Assembly: GCA_025454835.1 (NCBI GenBank)
Contig: JALONQ010000002.1
Location: 1 to 64,000 of the forward strand
Source: Bacteroidota bacterium
GTDB taxonomy: Bacteria; Bacteroidota; Ignavibacteria; UBA10030
Direction: 5' to 3'
DNA: 64,000 nucleotides
Part shown: one piece after another, positions 28,334 to 37,110 of the stretch
Layout of the letters: every line of letters begins with the position of its first letter
How positions within the stretch are numbered: the stretch's first letter is position 1
The notes under the pieces: generated by a model
Databases searched by the model: none
The model's input: the letters and a program-made list of their open reading frames with translations, nothing else
What the model was told of the DNA's origin: nothing
Translations under genes and position numbers: made by a program

Positions 28334-28789
28334 TCAGGCGGTACTGCGCGAAGATTCCGGCGGCGGCTCGTTGACAGACCCCCAGAATTCACCGAGCAAC
28401 CGCACATGCCGCAGATGGTCCGTGAACTCCATCGACTTCACGACGTACCCGTTGACCCCTCCTCGATAGCAGGCGATGAGATCGCGCTCCTCGCGAGACG
28501 ACGAAAGAACGACGATGGGTAGCGTCCGCAAGACCTCATCCTCGCGGATCTGCCGGACGACCTCTAGTCCATCGACCTTCGGCATCTTCAGGTCGAGGAT
28601 CAGGAGCGCCGGGATCGCGCGTGGACGGCCGGCAAAACGTCCGCGGCAATGCAGATAATCGAGAACATCGGCGCCGTCGTTGGCCACGTCGACGCGCGAC
28701 CCCATGCCGGCATCGCTGAGCGCTTTCAGGGTCAGCTCACGGTCCTGCGGATCGTCTTCGGCCAGAAGGATACGACGATTAGGGTTCAT
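28334..28789 (-). CDS. Rcp1-like single-domain response regulator
   Basis: A 151-residue receiver with ILLAEDDPQDRELTLKAL, phospho-acceptor Asp in LLILDLKMPKVDGLEVV, VVLSSSREERDLIACY and Lys in GYVVKSMEF. The extra loop after the third helix (HCRGRFAGRPRAIPA) and the CYRGGVNGYVVK motif mark the Rcp1-like group. It lies 48 bases after the large multi-PAS kinase, whose HisKA is of the type that pairs with such regulators, and 20 bases before the NarX-type kinase. It has no output domain, so it probably relays phosphate or binds a protein target. Confidence 0.9.
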   Translation of the reverse strand: MNPNRRILLAEDDPQDRELTLKALSDAGMGSRVDVANDGADVLDYLHCRGRFAGRPRAIPALLILDLKMPKVDGLEVVRQIREDEVLRTLPIVVLSSSREERDLIACYRGGVNGYVVKSMEFTDHLRHVRLLGEFWGSVNEPPPESSRSTA

Positions 28790-28837
28790 GGTCCGATCTG
28801 AGAGGTAGTATACGAAGATTCCAGGAGATTCTCCGGC

Positions 28838-31800
28838 TCACACGGTGAAGGAGAAAGTCGCGCCGGCGTCGGGCTTCGCGGAAGCCCAAGTCTTCCCGCC
28901 ATGACGATGAACGATCCTCCGCACGTTGGCCAGCCCGATCCCCGTCCCTTCGAATTCTTCAACCGTGTGCAGACGCTGGAACACGCCGAACAACTTATCG
29001 GCATAGGCCATATCAAATCCCGCTCCATTATCCCGGATGTGAAACGCCATCCGTCCGCTGCCGTCGTCGGCCGGCAACGTGGTGATCGCGACGCTCGCTT
29101 CGTCGCGTCCGCGCGTGAACTTGATCGCATTCGAGAGAAGATTCGCAAAGACTTGTTTCAGAAGCGTCCGGTCGGCTTGGACCGTCGGCAATTCCTCACA
29201 GTCGAGGTCAATGCGACGCCCCACCCGGTCGGGCTCCAGCTCCATCCACACTTCGCGGACCAGTTCCGCGGTGTCAACCTTGTCGCGCCGCAACTCGGTA
29301 CGACCCAGCCGCGAGAACGCGAGGAGGTCGTCGATCAGGATCCCCATCCGTTTCGCGGAACCCATGATGGCCTCGAGGTAGCGCCGGCTCGTGGGGTCGA
29401 GCGTTCCATTGATGTGGTCTCGAAGCATCTCGACGTAGCCCGACACGTGACGGAGCGGTGCCCGGAGGTCGTGTGACACCGAGTAGCTGAACGCTTCCAG
29501 TTCACGGTTGGCGGATTCCAGTTGGGCCGTTCGATCGATGACCCGACGCTCCAGTTCCGCGTTGAGGCGTCGCACCTCTTCTTCAGAGCGACGCCGCTCG
29601 GTGATGTCCTCTTTGACGGCGATAAAGTGGGTCGTGACGCCCTGCGAATCACGCACGGGGGAGATCGATGCGAATTCCCAATAGAGGTCCCCGTTCTTCC
29701 GCCTATTGCAGAGCTCACCGTGCCACTCGTGGCCCGACGAAAGGGTCTTCCACAGGTCCTGGTAGACCTCGCCCGGAGTCGTGCCCGATTTGAGGATCCG
29801 CGGATTCTGGCCAAGGACCTCCTCACGCGCATAGCCTGTCGTGTGCGTGAAGAACGGATTGACGTATTCAATCGCGCCTCGAGCGTCGGTCATGACGATC
29901 GACACTTGGCTCTGGTCCACGGCGACGGAGAGTTTCCGCAACTCCACCTCCGCACGCTTGCGCTCGCTGATGTCTGTGATGATCGACATCATCCGGACGA
30001 TGCGGCCGCTGGCGTCCGGCAACCCGGTCGCGGAGATCGCCACGTCAACCGTATTCCCATCTTTGCGCCGGTACTGAGACTCCGCGTTCGTGATCGATCC
30101 GCCTCCGAGGACGGCATCCTGCATGTCCACCTCGGCGTCGGCCAAGTGGGCCGGGACAAATGGCAGCGGCTTTCCGACCACGTCGACGCTACCCCAGCCG
30201 AACATCTGCTCGGCGGCGCGGTTCCAGAACTCCACGGTCCTGTCTTCACCTACGATGAGGATCGCCAGCGGAGAGACCTCGAGCACGGTCCGTAGCGCCT
30301 CGGAGGTCGACCGGAGCTGTTCCTCCGCCTGCTTCGTGAGCGTCAGATCGGTCGCGATCGTGACGCGCCCGCGGGGGATGCCGTCCTCACCGGGAATGAC
30401 GGATGTCGAAAGGAAGGCGGGGAACTCCGAGCCCGACTTGCGCCGGTGGACCTGCTCTCCGCGCCATGCTGCAACGTCCGCCAGACCGCCTCCGGATGGC
30501 TCTTCGATCGAGAGCAGTTCCGAACGCCGGCGCCCGATCGCCTCCGACCGCGTGTAGCCGTACGTTTCCTCGAACGCGTCGTTGGCATAGATGAGCGAGC
30601 CCGTCAGGTCCTCGATCGTCACGCTCTCCGAGATGCTCATCATCGCGTGGGCGAGCAGATGCACGTGTTCCTCCACCTGCATACGCTCCAGCTCGGCAGC
30701 CGCACGGGCACCGAAGACCGTCATGATCGACGACAGGATGTCGGAGTCGTCGATCGGATGCATACCGATCACCGCCAAGACGCCGAGGGGCTTGTTCGAA
30801 GATGACATCAACGGAACGCCGAAGTAACTTTCGGCGCCGATGTCGTGGAGCATCGGACTCGCGGGGAAGAGCTCCCGGAGACCGCTGGCGAAGAAGGTCG
30901 TCTTGCGGCCGTAGACATGCTCGCACGGACTTCCGACAAGGTCGCATTCGAACTGAGGCGCTGCCGTCCCCTGATCCGCGACTGCCAGGGTCCGGAGCAT
31001 CGGGGACGGTCCGGAGACGACGCGTGAGATGAAAGCAAGCCGTACGCCCAGGGCGCGGCTCAGCTCACGCACAAGGTCTTGCAAGAACTCCCGGCCGGTC
31101 GTCGTCGCCGTGCCTCGCACGATCGCCTCGAGGGCTCCTTCGGTCATGCGGCGGTGCGTGATATCGGCCATCGTCCCCGCCATGCTGCGCGGGTGTCCGT
31201 TCTCAAGGCGGTACAGCGTGCCGCGTACTTCCACCCATCGGATCGAGCCGTCGGGACGTCGGATGCGGTGCGTGATGGTATGAAGGTCCTTCGTCCAGCC
31301 GTAGAGCGCATCATACATGGTACGGCGCGCCCGCCGCTGCTCCTCACCCGGGATCATCCGAAGATACTCCTCCGGATCGCCGCCGAATCCGTTCGGCACC
31401 AACCCGAAGATCCGCTCAAGCTGCTCAGACCAGACCATGCGATTGGTCTCGAAGTCCCACGACCAGGTCCCCATCTCGGCCGCCTCGAGCGCCAGCCGCA
31501 GCCGGTCCTCGCTCTCCCCCAGTCTCGCCTCCGCCAACTTTCGGTCCGTGACATCGCGGAAGATGCCTTGCGCTCCGTCGTAGGTGCCGGGGGTGGACGC
31601 ACGCGGCGAGGCGGTGATCTCGATCGTTCGGTGTTGGCCGTCTCGACGGCGGATCGACAGTTCATAGATTGAACGGCGACCAGTTCTCCGCTCCTCGATC
31701 TCCCGCTCCATGGACTCGAGTTGGCCGTTCTCGAGGTAGTCGGTCAATCGGCAACCCACAAGCCCATGCTCCAACTCGCCGAAGATCTCGTCGGCCGCGC

Positions 31801-32629
31801 GATTGCTGTACAGGATGGTCTCATGGGCATCGACGATGGTGACCCCTTCGCTCAGATTCTCCACCAACGACCGGAAGCGCTCCTCGCTCCGTCGTAGTTC
31901 GGTCGAAGCTGATGTCCATTGCTCCACCATACTGTTGAAGGCCGCTCCGAGGGCGCCGAACTCATCTCTCGACGATGCGTCCGCTCGTGCGTCGAGACGG
32001 CCCGACGCAATGGACGACATGGTGCGGACCAGTTCCGTAAGAGGGCGCGTGAGCCAATTGCTCGCGACGAAGGCCACAGCGATACCGAAGAACAACAGGA
32101 CGAGACTTCCAATATGGAAGGTGGCAACCTCTGCCTTGATCTCGATCAGGTCAGAGGTGAGGTCGTAGCCGACAACGAGGGTTCCGAGGTGATGGCCGTG
32201 CACTTCCAGGCGTTCGACGGTGCGCAAGAGCCGGTCGTGCCGGGTCAACTCGCTTGCGCGGCTTGCCGAAAGACTCGGTGCCTTCTCCGTCGCCGGACCG
32301 AGCCAGGCCAACGGAGTCCCCTGTTCATCGAACACGCCCGCGTACACGACAGTGGAATCGAACGGTACCCGCGCCAGCGTGCCCGACGCTGAGAGGACAC
32401 CTTGCCGGGGCAGGGTCTCGATGAAAATGCGACCGGCCATTGCCGTGGTCTGCTGGCTGCGGCGCAGGGCCGAGCCAAGGACCTCCCGCTCGATCACCGT
32501 CGGCATGCGTACACCGACATAGATCGCAACGATCGCGACCAGCAGCAAGATGAGCATCGCGATCTTGGCGCGGACCGTGAACGGTCCGAAGCGACCGGGC
32601 CCCCGATGATATGCGGCGGGGTCGGTCAT
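28838..32629 (-). CDS. membrane multi-PAS/GAF sensor histidine kinase
   Basis: A 1263-residue inner-membrane kinase. In order: TM1 (~22-42, AKIAMLILLLVAIVAIYVGV), a periplasmic sensor of ~130 residues, TM2 (~175-195), HAMP (~195-250), two PAS/PAC (~255-500), GAF (~510-660), three more PAS/PAC (~665-1040), HisKA with phospho-histidine in SYSVSHDLRAPLRHV, and HATPase (~1150-1263, LLSNAIKFTRG, DNGAGFDM, GTGIGLANV). This type commonly signals to Rcp1-like regulators such as the one encoded next. It starts a four-gene two-component operon with a well-formed promoter and TAGGA box upstream. Confidence 0.95.
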   Translation of the reverse strand: MTDPAAYHRGPGRFGPFTVRAKIAMLILLLVAIVAIYVGVRMPTVIEREVLGSALRRSQQTTAMAGRIFIETLPRQGVLSASGTLARVPFDSTVVYAGVFDEQGTPLAWLGPATEKAPSLSASRASELTRHDRLLRTVERLEVHGHHLGTLVVGYDLTSDLIEIKAEVATFHIGSLVLLFFGIAVAFVASNWLTRPLTELVRTMSSIASGRLDARADASSRDEFGALGAAFNSMVEQWTSASTELRRSEERFRSLVENLSEGVTIVDAHETILYSNRAADEIFGELEHGLVGCRLTDYLENGQLESMEREIEERRTGRRSIYELSIRRRDGQHRTIEITASPRASTPGTYDGAQGIFRDVTDRKLAEARLGESEDRLRLALEAAEMGTWSWDFETNRMVWSEQLERIFGLVPNGFGGDPEEYLRMIPGEEQRRARRTMYDALYGWTKDLHTITHRIRRPDGSIRWVEVRGTLYRLENGHPRSMAGTMADITHRRMTEGALEAIVRGTATTTGREFLQDLVRELSRALGVRLAFISRVVSGPSPMLRTLAVADQGTAAPQFECDLVGSPCEHVYGRKTTFFASGLRELFPASPMLHDIGAESYFGVPLMSSSNKPLGVLAVIGMHPIDDSDILSSIMTVFGARAAAELERMQVEEHVHLLAHAMMSISESVTIEDLTGSLIYANDAFEETYGYTRSEAIGRRRSELLSIEEPSGGGLADVAAWRGEQVHRRKSGSEFPAFLSTSVIPGEDGIPRGRVTIATDLTLTKQAEEQLRSTSEALRTVLEVSPLAILIVGEDRTVEFWNRAAEQMFGWGSVDVVGKPLPFVPAHLADAEVDMQDAVLGGGSITNAESQYRRKDGNTVDVAISATGLPDASGRIVRMMSIITDISERKRAEVELRKLSVAVDQSQVSIVMTDARGAIEYVNPFFTHTTGYAREEVLGQNPRILKSGTTPGEVYQDLWKTLSSGHEWHGELCNRRKNGDLYWEFASISPVRDSQGVTTHFIAVKEDITERRRSEEEVRRLNAELERRVIDRTAQLESANRELEAFSYSVSHDLRAPLRHVSGYVEMLRDHINGTLDPTSRRYLEAIMGSAKRMGILIDDLLAFSRLGRTELRRDKVDTAELVREVWMELEPDRVGRRIDLDCEELPTVQADRTLLKQVFANLLSNAIKFTRGRDEASVAITTLPADDGSGRMAFHIRDNGAGFDMAYADKLFGVFQRLHTVEEFEGTGIGLANVRRIVHRHGGKTWASAKPDAGATFSFTV

Positions 32630-32719
32630 AGGAGGAGAGCGAACGAGGGTTTGGAGGACATGTTTCCGTCGAAAGGATCACCGCGGAACGGGTCGCGTGA
32701 CCGCGGTCTATCCACTAGG

Positions 32720-32748
32720 AGTGTACAAGCCTCTCAGGACGGCATCAA
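32720..32748 (-). promoter_or_regulatory. sigma-70-like promoter of the two-component operon
   Basis: On the minus strand TTGATG (32748-32743) and TACACT (32725-32720) are spaced by 17 bp, giving a start near 32713 and a leader of about 84 bases before the kinase ATG at 32629. The TAGGA box at 32771-32784 is centred about 65 bp upstream of this start. Confidence 0.6.
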
Positions 32749-32770
32749 CTTCAAAATGGCTGGAACGCTA

Positions 32771-32784
32771 TAGGAAAAGTCCTA
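32771..32784. promoter_or_regulatory. TAGGA-N4-TCCTA operator-like box
   Basis: TAGGAAAAGTCCTA has perfect 5-bp arms and the same form as the boxes in 25869-26194 and at 18318. It is the only such site between the kinase operon and the PBP-like gene, and its spacing to the promoter suits a class I activator. Binding by the NarL-type regulator is inferred. Confidence 0.6.
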
Positions 32785-32819
32785 CCGGCAAACTGGGAAT
32801 CGTTCGCGGACGGTACAAA

Positions 32820-32853
32820 CGAAGGCCGCCGGGCGAAGACTCACCCGGCGGCC
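32820..32853 (-). terminator. intrinsic terminator of PBP-like gene
   Basis: A perfect 10-bp GC stem (32824-32833 with 32844-32853) and a 10-base loop begin 28 bases past the stop at 32881. On the minus strand it is followed by TTCGTTTGT. Confidence 0.7.
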
Positions 32854-32880
32854 ACTGAACGGCTACGAACGACCCGAAGA

Positions 32881-33300
32881 TCACCTCCCGAATCGCATCA
32901 GCACTTTCACGCCCTTTCCGACCTTGTTGGCCGAAACGTATCCGACGGCGCCCGGCGTTGATGCCACACGTTCCATGATCTCTTCCTCGGTCGCCAGCAC
33001 GTCGGGAGACTTCGCGGCACCCGATGCGACCGCCTTCAGCCAAATGCGACGGAGCTCGATCGGCTCTTTGCCGATCAGATCAAGCATCTTGGCCCTGACC
33101 GGGTGATCTGGCTTCAGGTCAACCACGGTGGCCATGGAACCATCGCTCCACTTCGACTCTGCCAGCGTGTAGAACTTCACGACCAACGACCGGTCGATCG
33201 TATACTCCTGAACCGAAGGATTTGCGATGATGGCCACTTGAGCCGCCGCCATCACAGGAAGAAGTGTGAGTACCAACAACAAGAGGATCGATCTCTTCAT
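32881..33300 (-). CDS. small PstS-like/PBP-domain periplasmic protein
   Basis: A 139-residue exported protein with signal peptide MKRSILLLLVLTLLPVMAAAQ. The mature ~118 residues (VAIIANPSVQEYTIDRSLVVKFYTLAESKWSDG is the opening, then a helical part and the closing TPGAVGYVSANKVGKGVKVL) resemble a single lobe of phosphate-type binding proteins. The GAVGYV turn is characteristic of the PBP-like group. It is too short for a classical PstS and no pst genes adjoin it, so phosphate binding is not established. AAAGGA lies 7 bases before the ATG. It is flanked by its own terminator and stands alone. Confidence 0.75.
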   Translation of the reverse strand: MKRSILLLLVLTLLPVMAAAQVAIIANPSVQEYTIDRSLVVKFYTLAESKWSDGSMATVVDLKPDHPVRAKMLDLIGKEPIELRRIWLKAVASGAAKSPDVLATEEEIMERVASTPGAVGYVSANKVGKGVKVLMRFGR

Positions 33301-33841
33301 GACTGGTCCTTTCAATGCGAAGGTGATCGCCGCCCGAGGCGGCCTTGCGACAACAACGACAACGAACGGTATCCGGCAAATGGCCTCATCACCGGCACTA
33401 CGGAAGTAAAATACTGACCGATTCCCACAACCTCAATGGATGGTCTGACCCTCGATCGCTCTCGCGTCGCTCAGCGACCGAGCACTTCTTCGAGGTCCCG
33501 AGAAGCGAGGATCGTCATCCTAGAACGTGTGACCCGCTCATCGGTTGCACTTCGCCTCAAATCCTTGCGTGACAATGTGATACGGCTCTCGGTGTTCGCT
33601 CCCGGGGCACGTTCGACGTTTCGACGAAGATCAGACATCGCACCGCGGACCCCCATGCTCGACCCAGCCGAAGCCATACGGCACGAGGGACCTGCCGACT
33701 GACTCTGCTGTACACAATGAAAGCCTCCACGCGGAGGCCTTCATTGTTGATCGCGCAGAGATCACAGCGCGAATCGCAGCTTCGTCCTCTCTCGGAGGGC
33801 ATCCGATCGAAACCCCCGATCGACGATCGAAAACCCTTCGT
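33301..33841. other. 541-bp stretch without recognisable gene
   Basis: Open frames here lack ribosome sites and family-like protein patterns. It holds a 15-bp hairpin at 33714-33747 (one mismatch; arms ACAATGAAAGCCTCC and GGAGGCCTTCATTGT), which could end transcription of the tRNA region read leftward. Nothing else is clear. Confidence 0.5.
33714..33747. terminator. hairpin downstream of tRNA-Arg region
   Basis: A 15-bp stem with one mismatch and a 4-base loop, GC-rich at the loop end and A/T-rich at the base. It lies past the tRNA fragment on the minus strand. There is no long T-tract, so terminator function is likely but unproven. Confidence 0.45.
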
Positions 33842-33970
33842 GACCCCGGCGCGATTCGAACGCGCGACCTACGGTCCCGTCCCGATCAGAGATCGGGACG
33901 CAGATCCTCGTCCCGCCAACGAATTCGCGAAGCGAGTTCGGGCGAGACGGGACTTAGAAGGCCGTTGCTC
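33842..33970 (-). pseudogene. rearranged tRNA-Arg remnant split by palindromic DNA
   Basis: Bases 33842-33874 are identical to the 3' half of the intact tRNA-Arg (33979-34011), including the acceptor 3' strand, T-arm and end of the anticodon stem. Bases 33953-33970 match the anticodon-loop/5' anticodon-stem part (34012-34029). Between them lies a 78-bp insert (33875-33952). It starts TCCCGTC, ends GACGGGA, and contains hairpins TCCCGATC/GATCGGGA and a CGAATTCGCGAAGCGAGTTCG palindrome. The 5' acceptor and D-arm are missing, so it cannot form a tRNA. The insert is far too short for a group I intron. Confidence 0.75.
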
Positions 33971-33977
33971 AGCTTGG

Positions 33978-34051
33978 CGACCCCGGCGCGATTCGAACGC
34001 GCGACCTACGGCTTAGAAGGCCGTTGCTCTATCCAACTGAGCTACGGGGTC
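33978..34051 (-). tRNA. tRNA-Arg (anticodon TCT)
   Basis: A complete 74-base cloverleaf on the minus strand. A 7-bp acceptor (GACCCCG/CGGGGTC) is followed by a D-arm with AGTTGGATA loop. The anticodon stem ACGGC/GCCGT carries loop CTTCTAA, giving anticodon TCT. The T-arm GCGCG/CGCGC has loop TTCGAAT, and the discriminator is G. CCA is not encoded. A partial copy lies immediately downstream. The 136 bases between it and the small lipoprotein gene show nothing else. Confidence 0.95.
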
Positions 34052-34187
34052 TACGGTGTTCACCTCACGCCCGCCTTCGCATCTCCGCCGAAGCTTGCTC
34101 TGCGAAACGAGGCGACGAGGTCAGACTCTCGTACGCAACAGATCCACGGAACAGCGTGCGAAAGCACGCTCCAGCATCGCAGGCGGA

Positions 34188-34397
34188 TCAACGCGAGCAG
34201 CAACTGCGATCGACGATGCTGCTCGTCGACATGTCGCGGCAAATGCCGGTCTTCGAATCGTAGCTGAACGGTCCCGACCCGCAATTCTGTTCGGGCCCCG
34301 TCGGTTCTTCCTCGCAACCGTAGTGCAACACAACGACGGAGCTGATCACGATGGCGTAGAGAAGCATCAGCAACAGATCTCTGGTGCGATTCATCAT
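34188..34397 (-). CDS. small cysteine-containing lipoprotein
   Basis: A 69-residue protein starting MMNRTRDLLLMLLYAIVISS, whose lipobox-like LHYGC is near residue 27. The mature part is about 43 residues, acidic at first (EEEPTGPEQ) and with four further cysteines (C36, C47 and the CC pair near the end), which suggests disulphides. GAAGGA lies 8 bases before the tandem ATGs. It follows the GT9 transferase by 23 bases on the same strand. I recognise no family. Confidence 0.6.
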   Translation of the reverse strand: MMNRTRDLLLMLLYAIVISSVVVLHYGCEEEPTGPEQNCGSGPFSYDSKTGICRDMSTSSIVDRSCCSR

Positions 34398-34420
34398 TGG
34401 TCGTTCCTTCTCGAACTGCG

Positions 34421-35500
34421 TCACGTCGAGGGCGTGCCGATCCGGCCTCCCGACGAGGTCTTTCGTTCCCTGACCGCCCGGACGACGGCTTCGACGGTCG
34501 TGTCGGTGAGACAGCGGAGATGCCCCTCGGGGCACGCCGCTCGTCCGATGTGCGAACAGGGCCGACAGCCCAGTCCGGGCACTTCGATCGTGGTCGCCTC
34601 AGAATGTACGGGAAAGAAACCGAACTCGCGTACGGTCGATCCGAAGACGGCCACCAGCGGACGATGCCGCGCCGACGCAAGATGCATCAGTCCGGAATCG
34701 TTCGTGACGACAACATCGACGTACTCAAACGCCGCTGCCGTCTCCATGAGCGAGAGCTCGCCGGCAAGGTTGATGACGCGTTCCGGCCCCGCCTCCGCTC
34801 CGATCGTCGCCGCGATCTCCTCGGCCATCTGCCTGTCCTCCGGACCTCCGAACAGGAGGATCACGCCGTCGAACTCCTGCGCCAGCTTGGTCCCGGCGGC
34901 CGCAAACCGCTCCGCCGGCCACCGCTTCGTGAAGTGCCGCGCCCCGGGGCACAGTCCGAAGGCCGCTTCGTAGCGGTGCAGTCTGAGGCGGGCCATGCGG
35001 GCGTTCACGCCGAATAGCACCTCGTCCGTGATGTGGAGTTCAAGGCCCTTGCCGTCGTTCACGATGCCCCACGGCGCAACCGGTTCGAGATACCGGTCGG
35101 CCACGGAAACGATCTCGCGGTAGAGGTTCTTCTTGAACTTGACGAGGGCTGTCCGCTCGAGTACACGTTTGTCGATCACGACGATGTCCCGCACACCGCG
35201 CAGGCTTCGGATGAACCGGCTCCGCAGGCTGTTGTGGATGTCGATGACGAGATCATACCGCTCGGCCGCCAGGCGACGCTTCAACGCACGCAATCCGTCG
35301 AATCCCGTGCCGCTGTCGTACGTGAACGTGTAGTTGAGCGCGTGGTGAGACCGGACGAGCTCGGCGTGCTCCGTCTTCGTCACGAAGTCGATCTGAGCCG
35401 TCGGAAAGCGCGACCGCATCGCCCGGATCAGCGGAGATGCGAGCACAATGTCGCCGATCGAGCTGAATCGAATGATGAGGATCCTGGAAGGAACGTTCAC
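34421..35500 (-). CDS. glycosyltransferase family 9 (heptosyltransferase-like)
   Basis: A 359-residue GT-B enzyme of the ADP-heptose:LPS heptosyltransferase group. It has the N-terminal RILIIRFSSIGDIVLASPLIRAM, a FITK-like FVTKTEHAELV, the second-domain FGLCPGARHFTKRWPAERFAAAG with the nucleotide-sugar loop, VVTNDSGLMHLASA, and the C-terminal PCSHIGRAACPEGHLRCL cysteine motif. It probably adds a core sugar to lipopolysaccharide at the inner membrane. GTG at 35500 is chosen because family members start a few residues before this point. An ATG at 35557 is open in frame but adds 19 unusual residues. It is divergent from the MoxR gene. Confidence 0.85.
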   Translation of the reverse strand: MNVPSRILIIRFSSIGDIVLASPLIRAMRSRFPTAQIDFVTKTEHAELVRSHHALNYTFTYDSGTGFDGLRALKRRLAAERYDLVIDIHNSLRSRFIRSLRGVRDIVVIDKRVLERTALVKFKKNLYREIVSVADRYLEPVAPWGIVNDGKGLELHITDEVLFGVNARMARLRLHRYEAAFGLCPGARHFTKRWPAERFAAAGTKLAQEFDGVILLFGGPEDRQMAEEIAATIGAEAGPERVINLAGELSLMETAAAFEYVDVVVTNDSGLMHLASARHRPLVAVFGSTVREFGFFPVHSEATTIEVPGLGCRPCSHIGRAACPEGHLRCLTDTTVEAVVRAVRERKTSSGGRIGTPST

Positions 35501-35551
35501 CTCAAAAAGTACGATATGCCCGTTGCAGGTGCAATTCGATGGCTCAATACT

Positions 35552-35580
35552 TTGCATTTACCTGGTGGAGCGGATATATT
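35552..35580 (+). promoter_or_regulatory. sigma-70-like promoter for moxR-vwa operon
   Basis: TTGCAT (35552-35557) and TATATT (35575-35580) are spaced by 17 bp. The ATG at 35608 is 28 bases past the -10. The layout is nearly the same as the promoter at 49050-49078. Confidence 0.65.
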
Positions 35581-35607
35581 CATCGACACGACTTCTGATC
35601 TCAGACC

Positions 35608-37110
35608 ATGCAACGACCCACGACGGTCGGCGCCCTCCGGGCCGCCGGCACCAAGATCCTCCCCGTCAAGGACGAGATCCGCCGCAATCTCATCGCCCGG
35701 CTTCGCGACCGGAAGCCGCTGTTCCCCGGCATCATTGGATATGAGCAGACGGTCATCCCCGACCTCATCAATGCACTGCTGGCACGTCACGACCTGTTGC
35801 TGCTCGGCCTCCGCGGGCAGGCCAAATCCCGGCTCGTACGCCACCTCCCTTCCCTGTTGGACGAACATATCCCCATCATCAAAGGAAGCGAGCTGAACGA
35901 CGATCCGTTCCGGCCCGTCAGCAAGGCAGCAGTGGACCTCGTCCGCCAGTATGGCGATGAGGTCGAGATCGAGTGGATCCACCGGGACCAACGGTTCTCG
36001 GAGAAGCTGGCCACACCCGACGTGACGATCGCCGACCTTATCGGCGACATCGACCCGATCAAGGCCGCGACCCAGCGTCTGCACTACGCTCACGAAGGGG
36101 CGATCCATTACGGCATCATTCCGCGGAGCAATCGCGGGATCTTCGCCATCAACGAGTTGCCAGACCTGCAACCACGCATCCAGGTCGGCCTCTTCAATAT
36201 CATGGAAGAGAAGGACATCCAGATCCGTGGCTTCAACGTGAGGATCCCGCTCGACCTGCTGCTCGTCTTCACGGCCAATCCCGAGGACTACACCAATCGT
36301 GGCAACCTGATCACACCGCTGAAGGACCGGATCGATGCGCAGATCTTGACGCATTACCCGCACACCCTTGAGGATGGTATCACGATCACCCAGCAAGAGG
36401 CCTGGGTCCGCCGGGGCGGTCCGGAGGTGCATATCCCGCGTCTCTTCCGGGAGATCGTCGAGCAGATCGCGTTCGAAGCTCGCGCCAGCGAATACGTGGA
36501 CCAGAAGTCCGGCGTCAGCGCCCGGTTGACGATCGCTTCCATGGAAAACCTGGTGAGCAATGCCGAGCGGCGCGCGATCATGACGGGCGAGGCCGTCGCC
36601 GTACCGAGGATCGTAGACCTCCACCACGCTCTTCCGGGCATGACCGGCAAAATGGAGCTCGTCTTCGAAGGGGAACAGGAAGGGGCCGTCAAGGTCAGCA
36701 AAGCGCTCATCGGAAAGGCCATTCGGACCATCTTCACTAAGTACTTTCCCGACCCTTTGCAGAAGCAGCCGCGTGAACGCACCGAGCGACCCGAGCGGGT
36801 GGCACGAGACCAGGTCTATGCACCCGTCGTTGGCTGGTTCGAGAAGGGGAACCATGTCGAGGTCACGGACGAGGCTTCGTCTGCCGACTTCCTCAAAGAG
36901 CTGCGTCGCATCGATGGGCTCGAGGCCATCACGAAGAAGCATCTGGCCGATCTCGACGCCAACGAGCTCGCCTCGGCCATGGAGTTCGTCCTTGAAGCGT
37001 TGCATCAATGCTCCAAGATCGCAAAGGACGAAGCCGACCGGCGCACGTCGTACACCGACATGGTCGGCAGCATTTTCTCCCCCAACAGCGAGCCCGACGA
37101 AGACCCATGA
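35608..37110 (+). CDS. MoxR/ChlI-type AAA+ ATPase
   Basis: A 500-residue AAA+ protein of the magnesium-chelatase-ChlI/MoxR superfamily. The Walker A region reads LLLGLRGQAKSRLV near residue 66. The Walker-B region reads GIFAINELPDL near residue 180, with Asn in place of the first Asp but Glu kept. FTANPEDYTNRG is the sensor 1 region, and the segment PLKDRIDAQ carries the arginine. The C-terminal ~150 residues are helical. Its stop overlaps the start of a VWA-domain gene (ATGA). MoxR-VWA pairs act as chaperone-like systems that insert cofactors or assemble complexes. The client here is unknown. Confidence 0.9.
   Translation: MQRPTTVGALRAAGTKILPVKDEIRRNLIARLRDRKPLFPGIIGYEQTVIPDLINALLARHDLLLLGLRGQAKSRLVRHLPSLLDEHIPIIKGSELNDDPFRPVSKAAVDLVRQYGDEVEIEWIHRDQRFSEKLATPDVTIADLIGDIDPIKAATQRLHYAHEGAIHYGIIPRSNRGIFAINELPDLQPRIQVGLFNIMEEKDIQIRGFNVRIPLDLLLVFTANPEDYTNRGNLITPLKDRIDAQILTHYPHTLEDGITITQQEAWVRRGGPEVHIPRLFREIVEQIAFEARASEYVDQKSGVSARLTIASMENLVSNAERRAIMTGEAVAVPRIVDLHHALPGMTGKMELVFEGEQEGAVKVSKALIGKAIRTIFTKYFPDPLQKQPRERTERPERVARDQVYAPVVGWFEKGNHVEVTDEASSADFLKELRRIDGLEAITKKHLADLDANELASAMEFVLEALHQCSKIAKDEADRRTSYTDMVGSIFSPNSEPDEDP

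Noticed and set aside
33875-33952. Insert in the tRNA remnant as a self-splicing intron
   Set aside because: Seventy-eight bases is too short for a group I or II intron, and the 5' part of the tRNA is missing, so splicing could not restore it.
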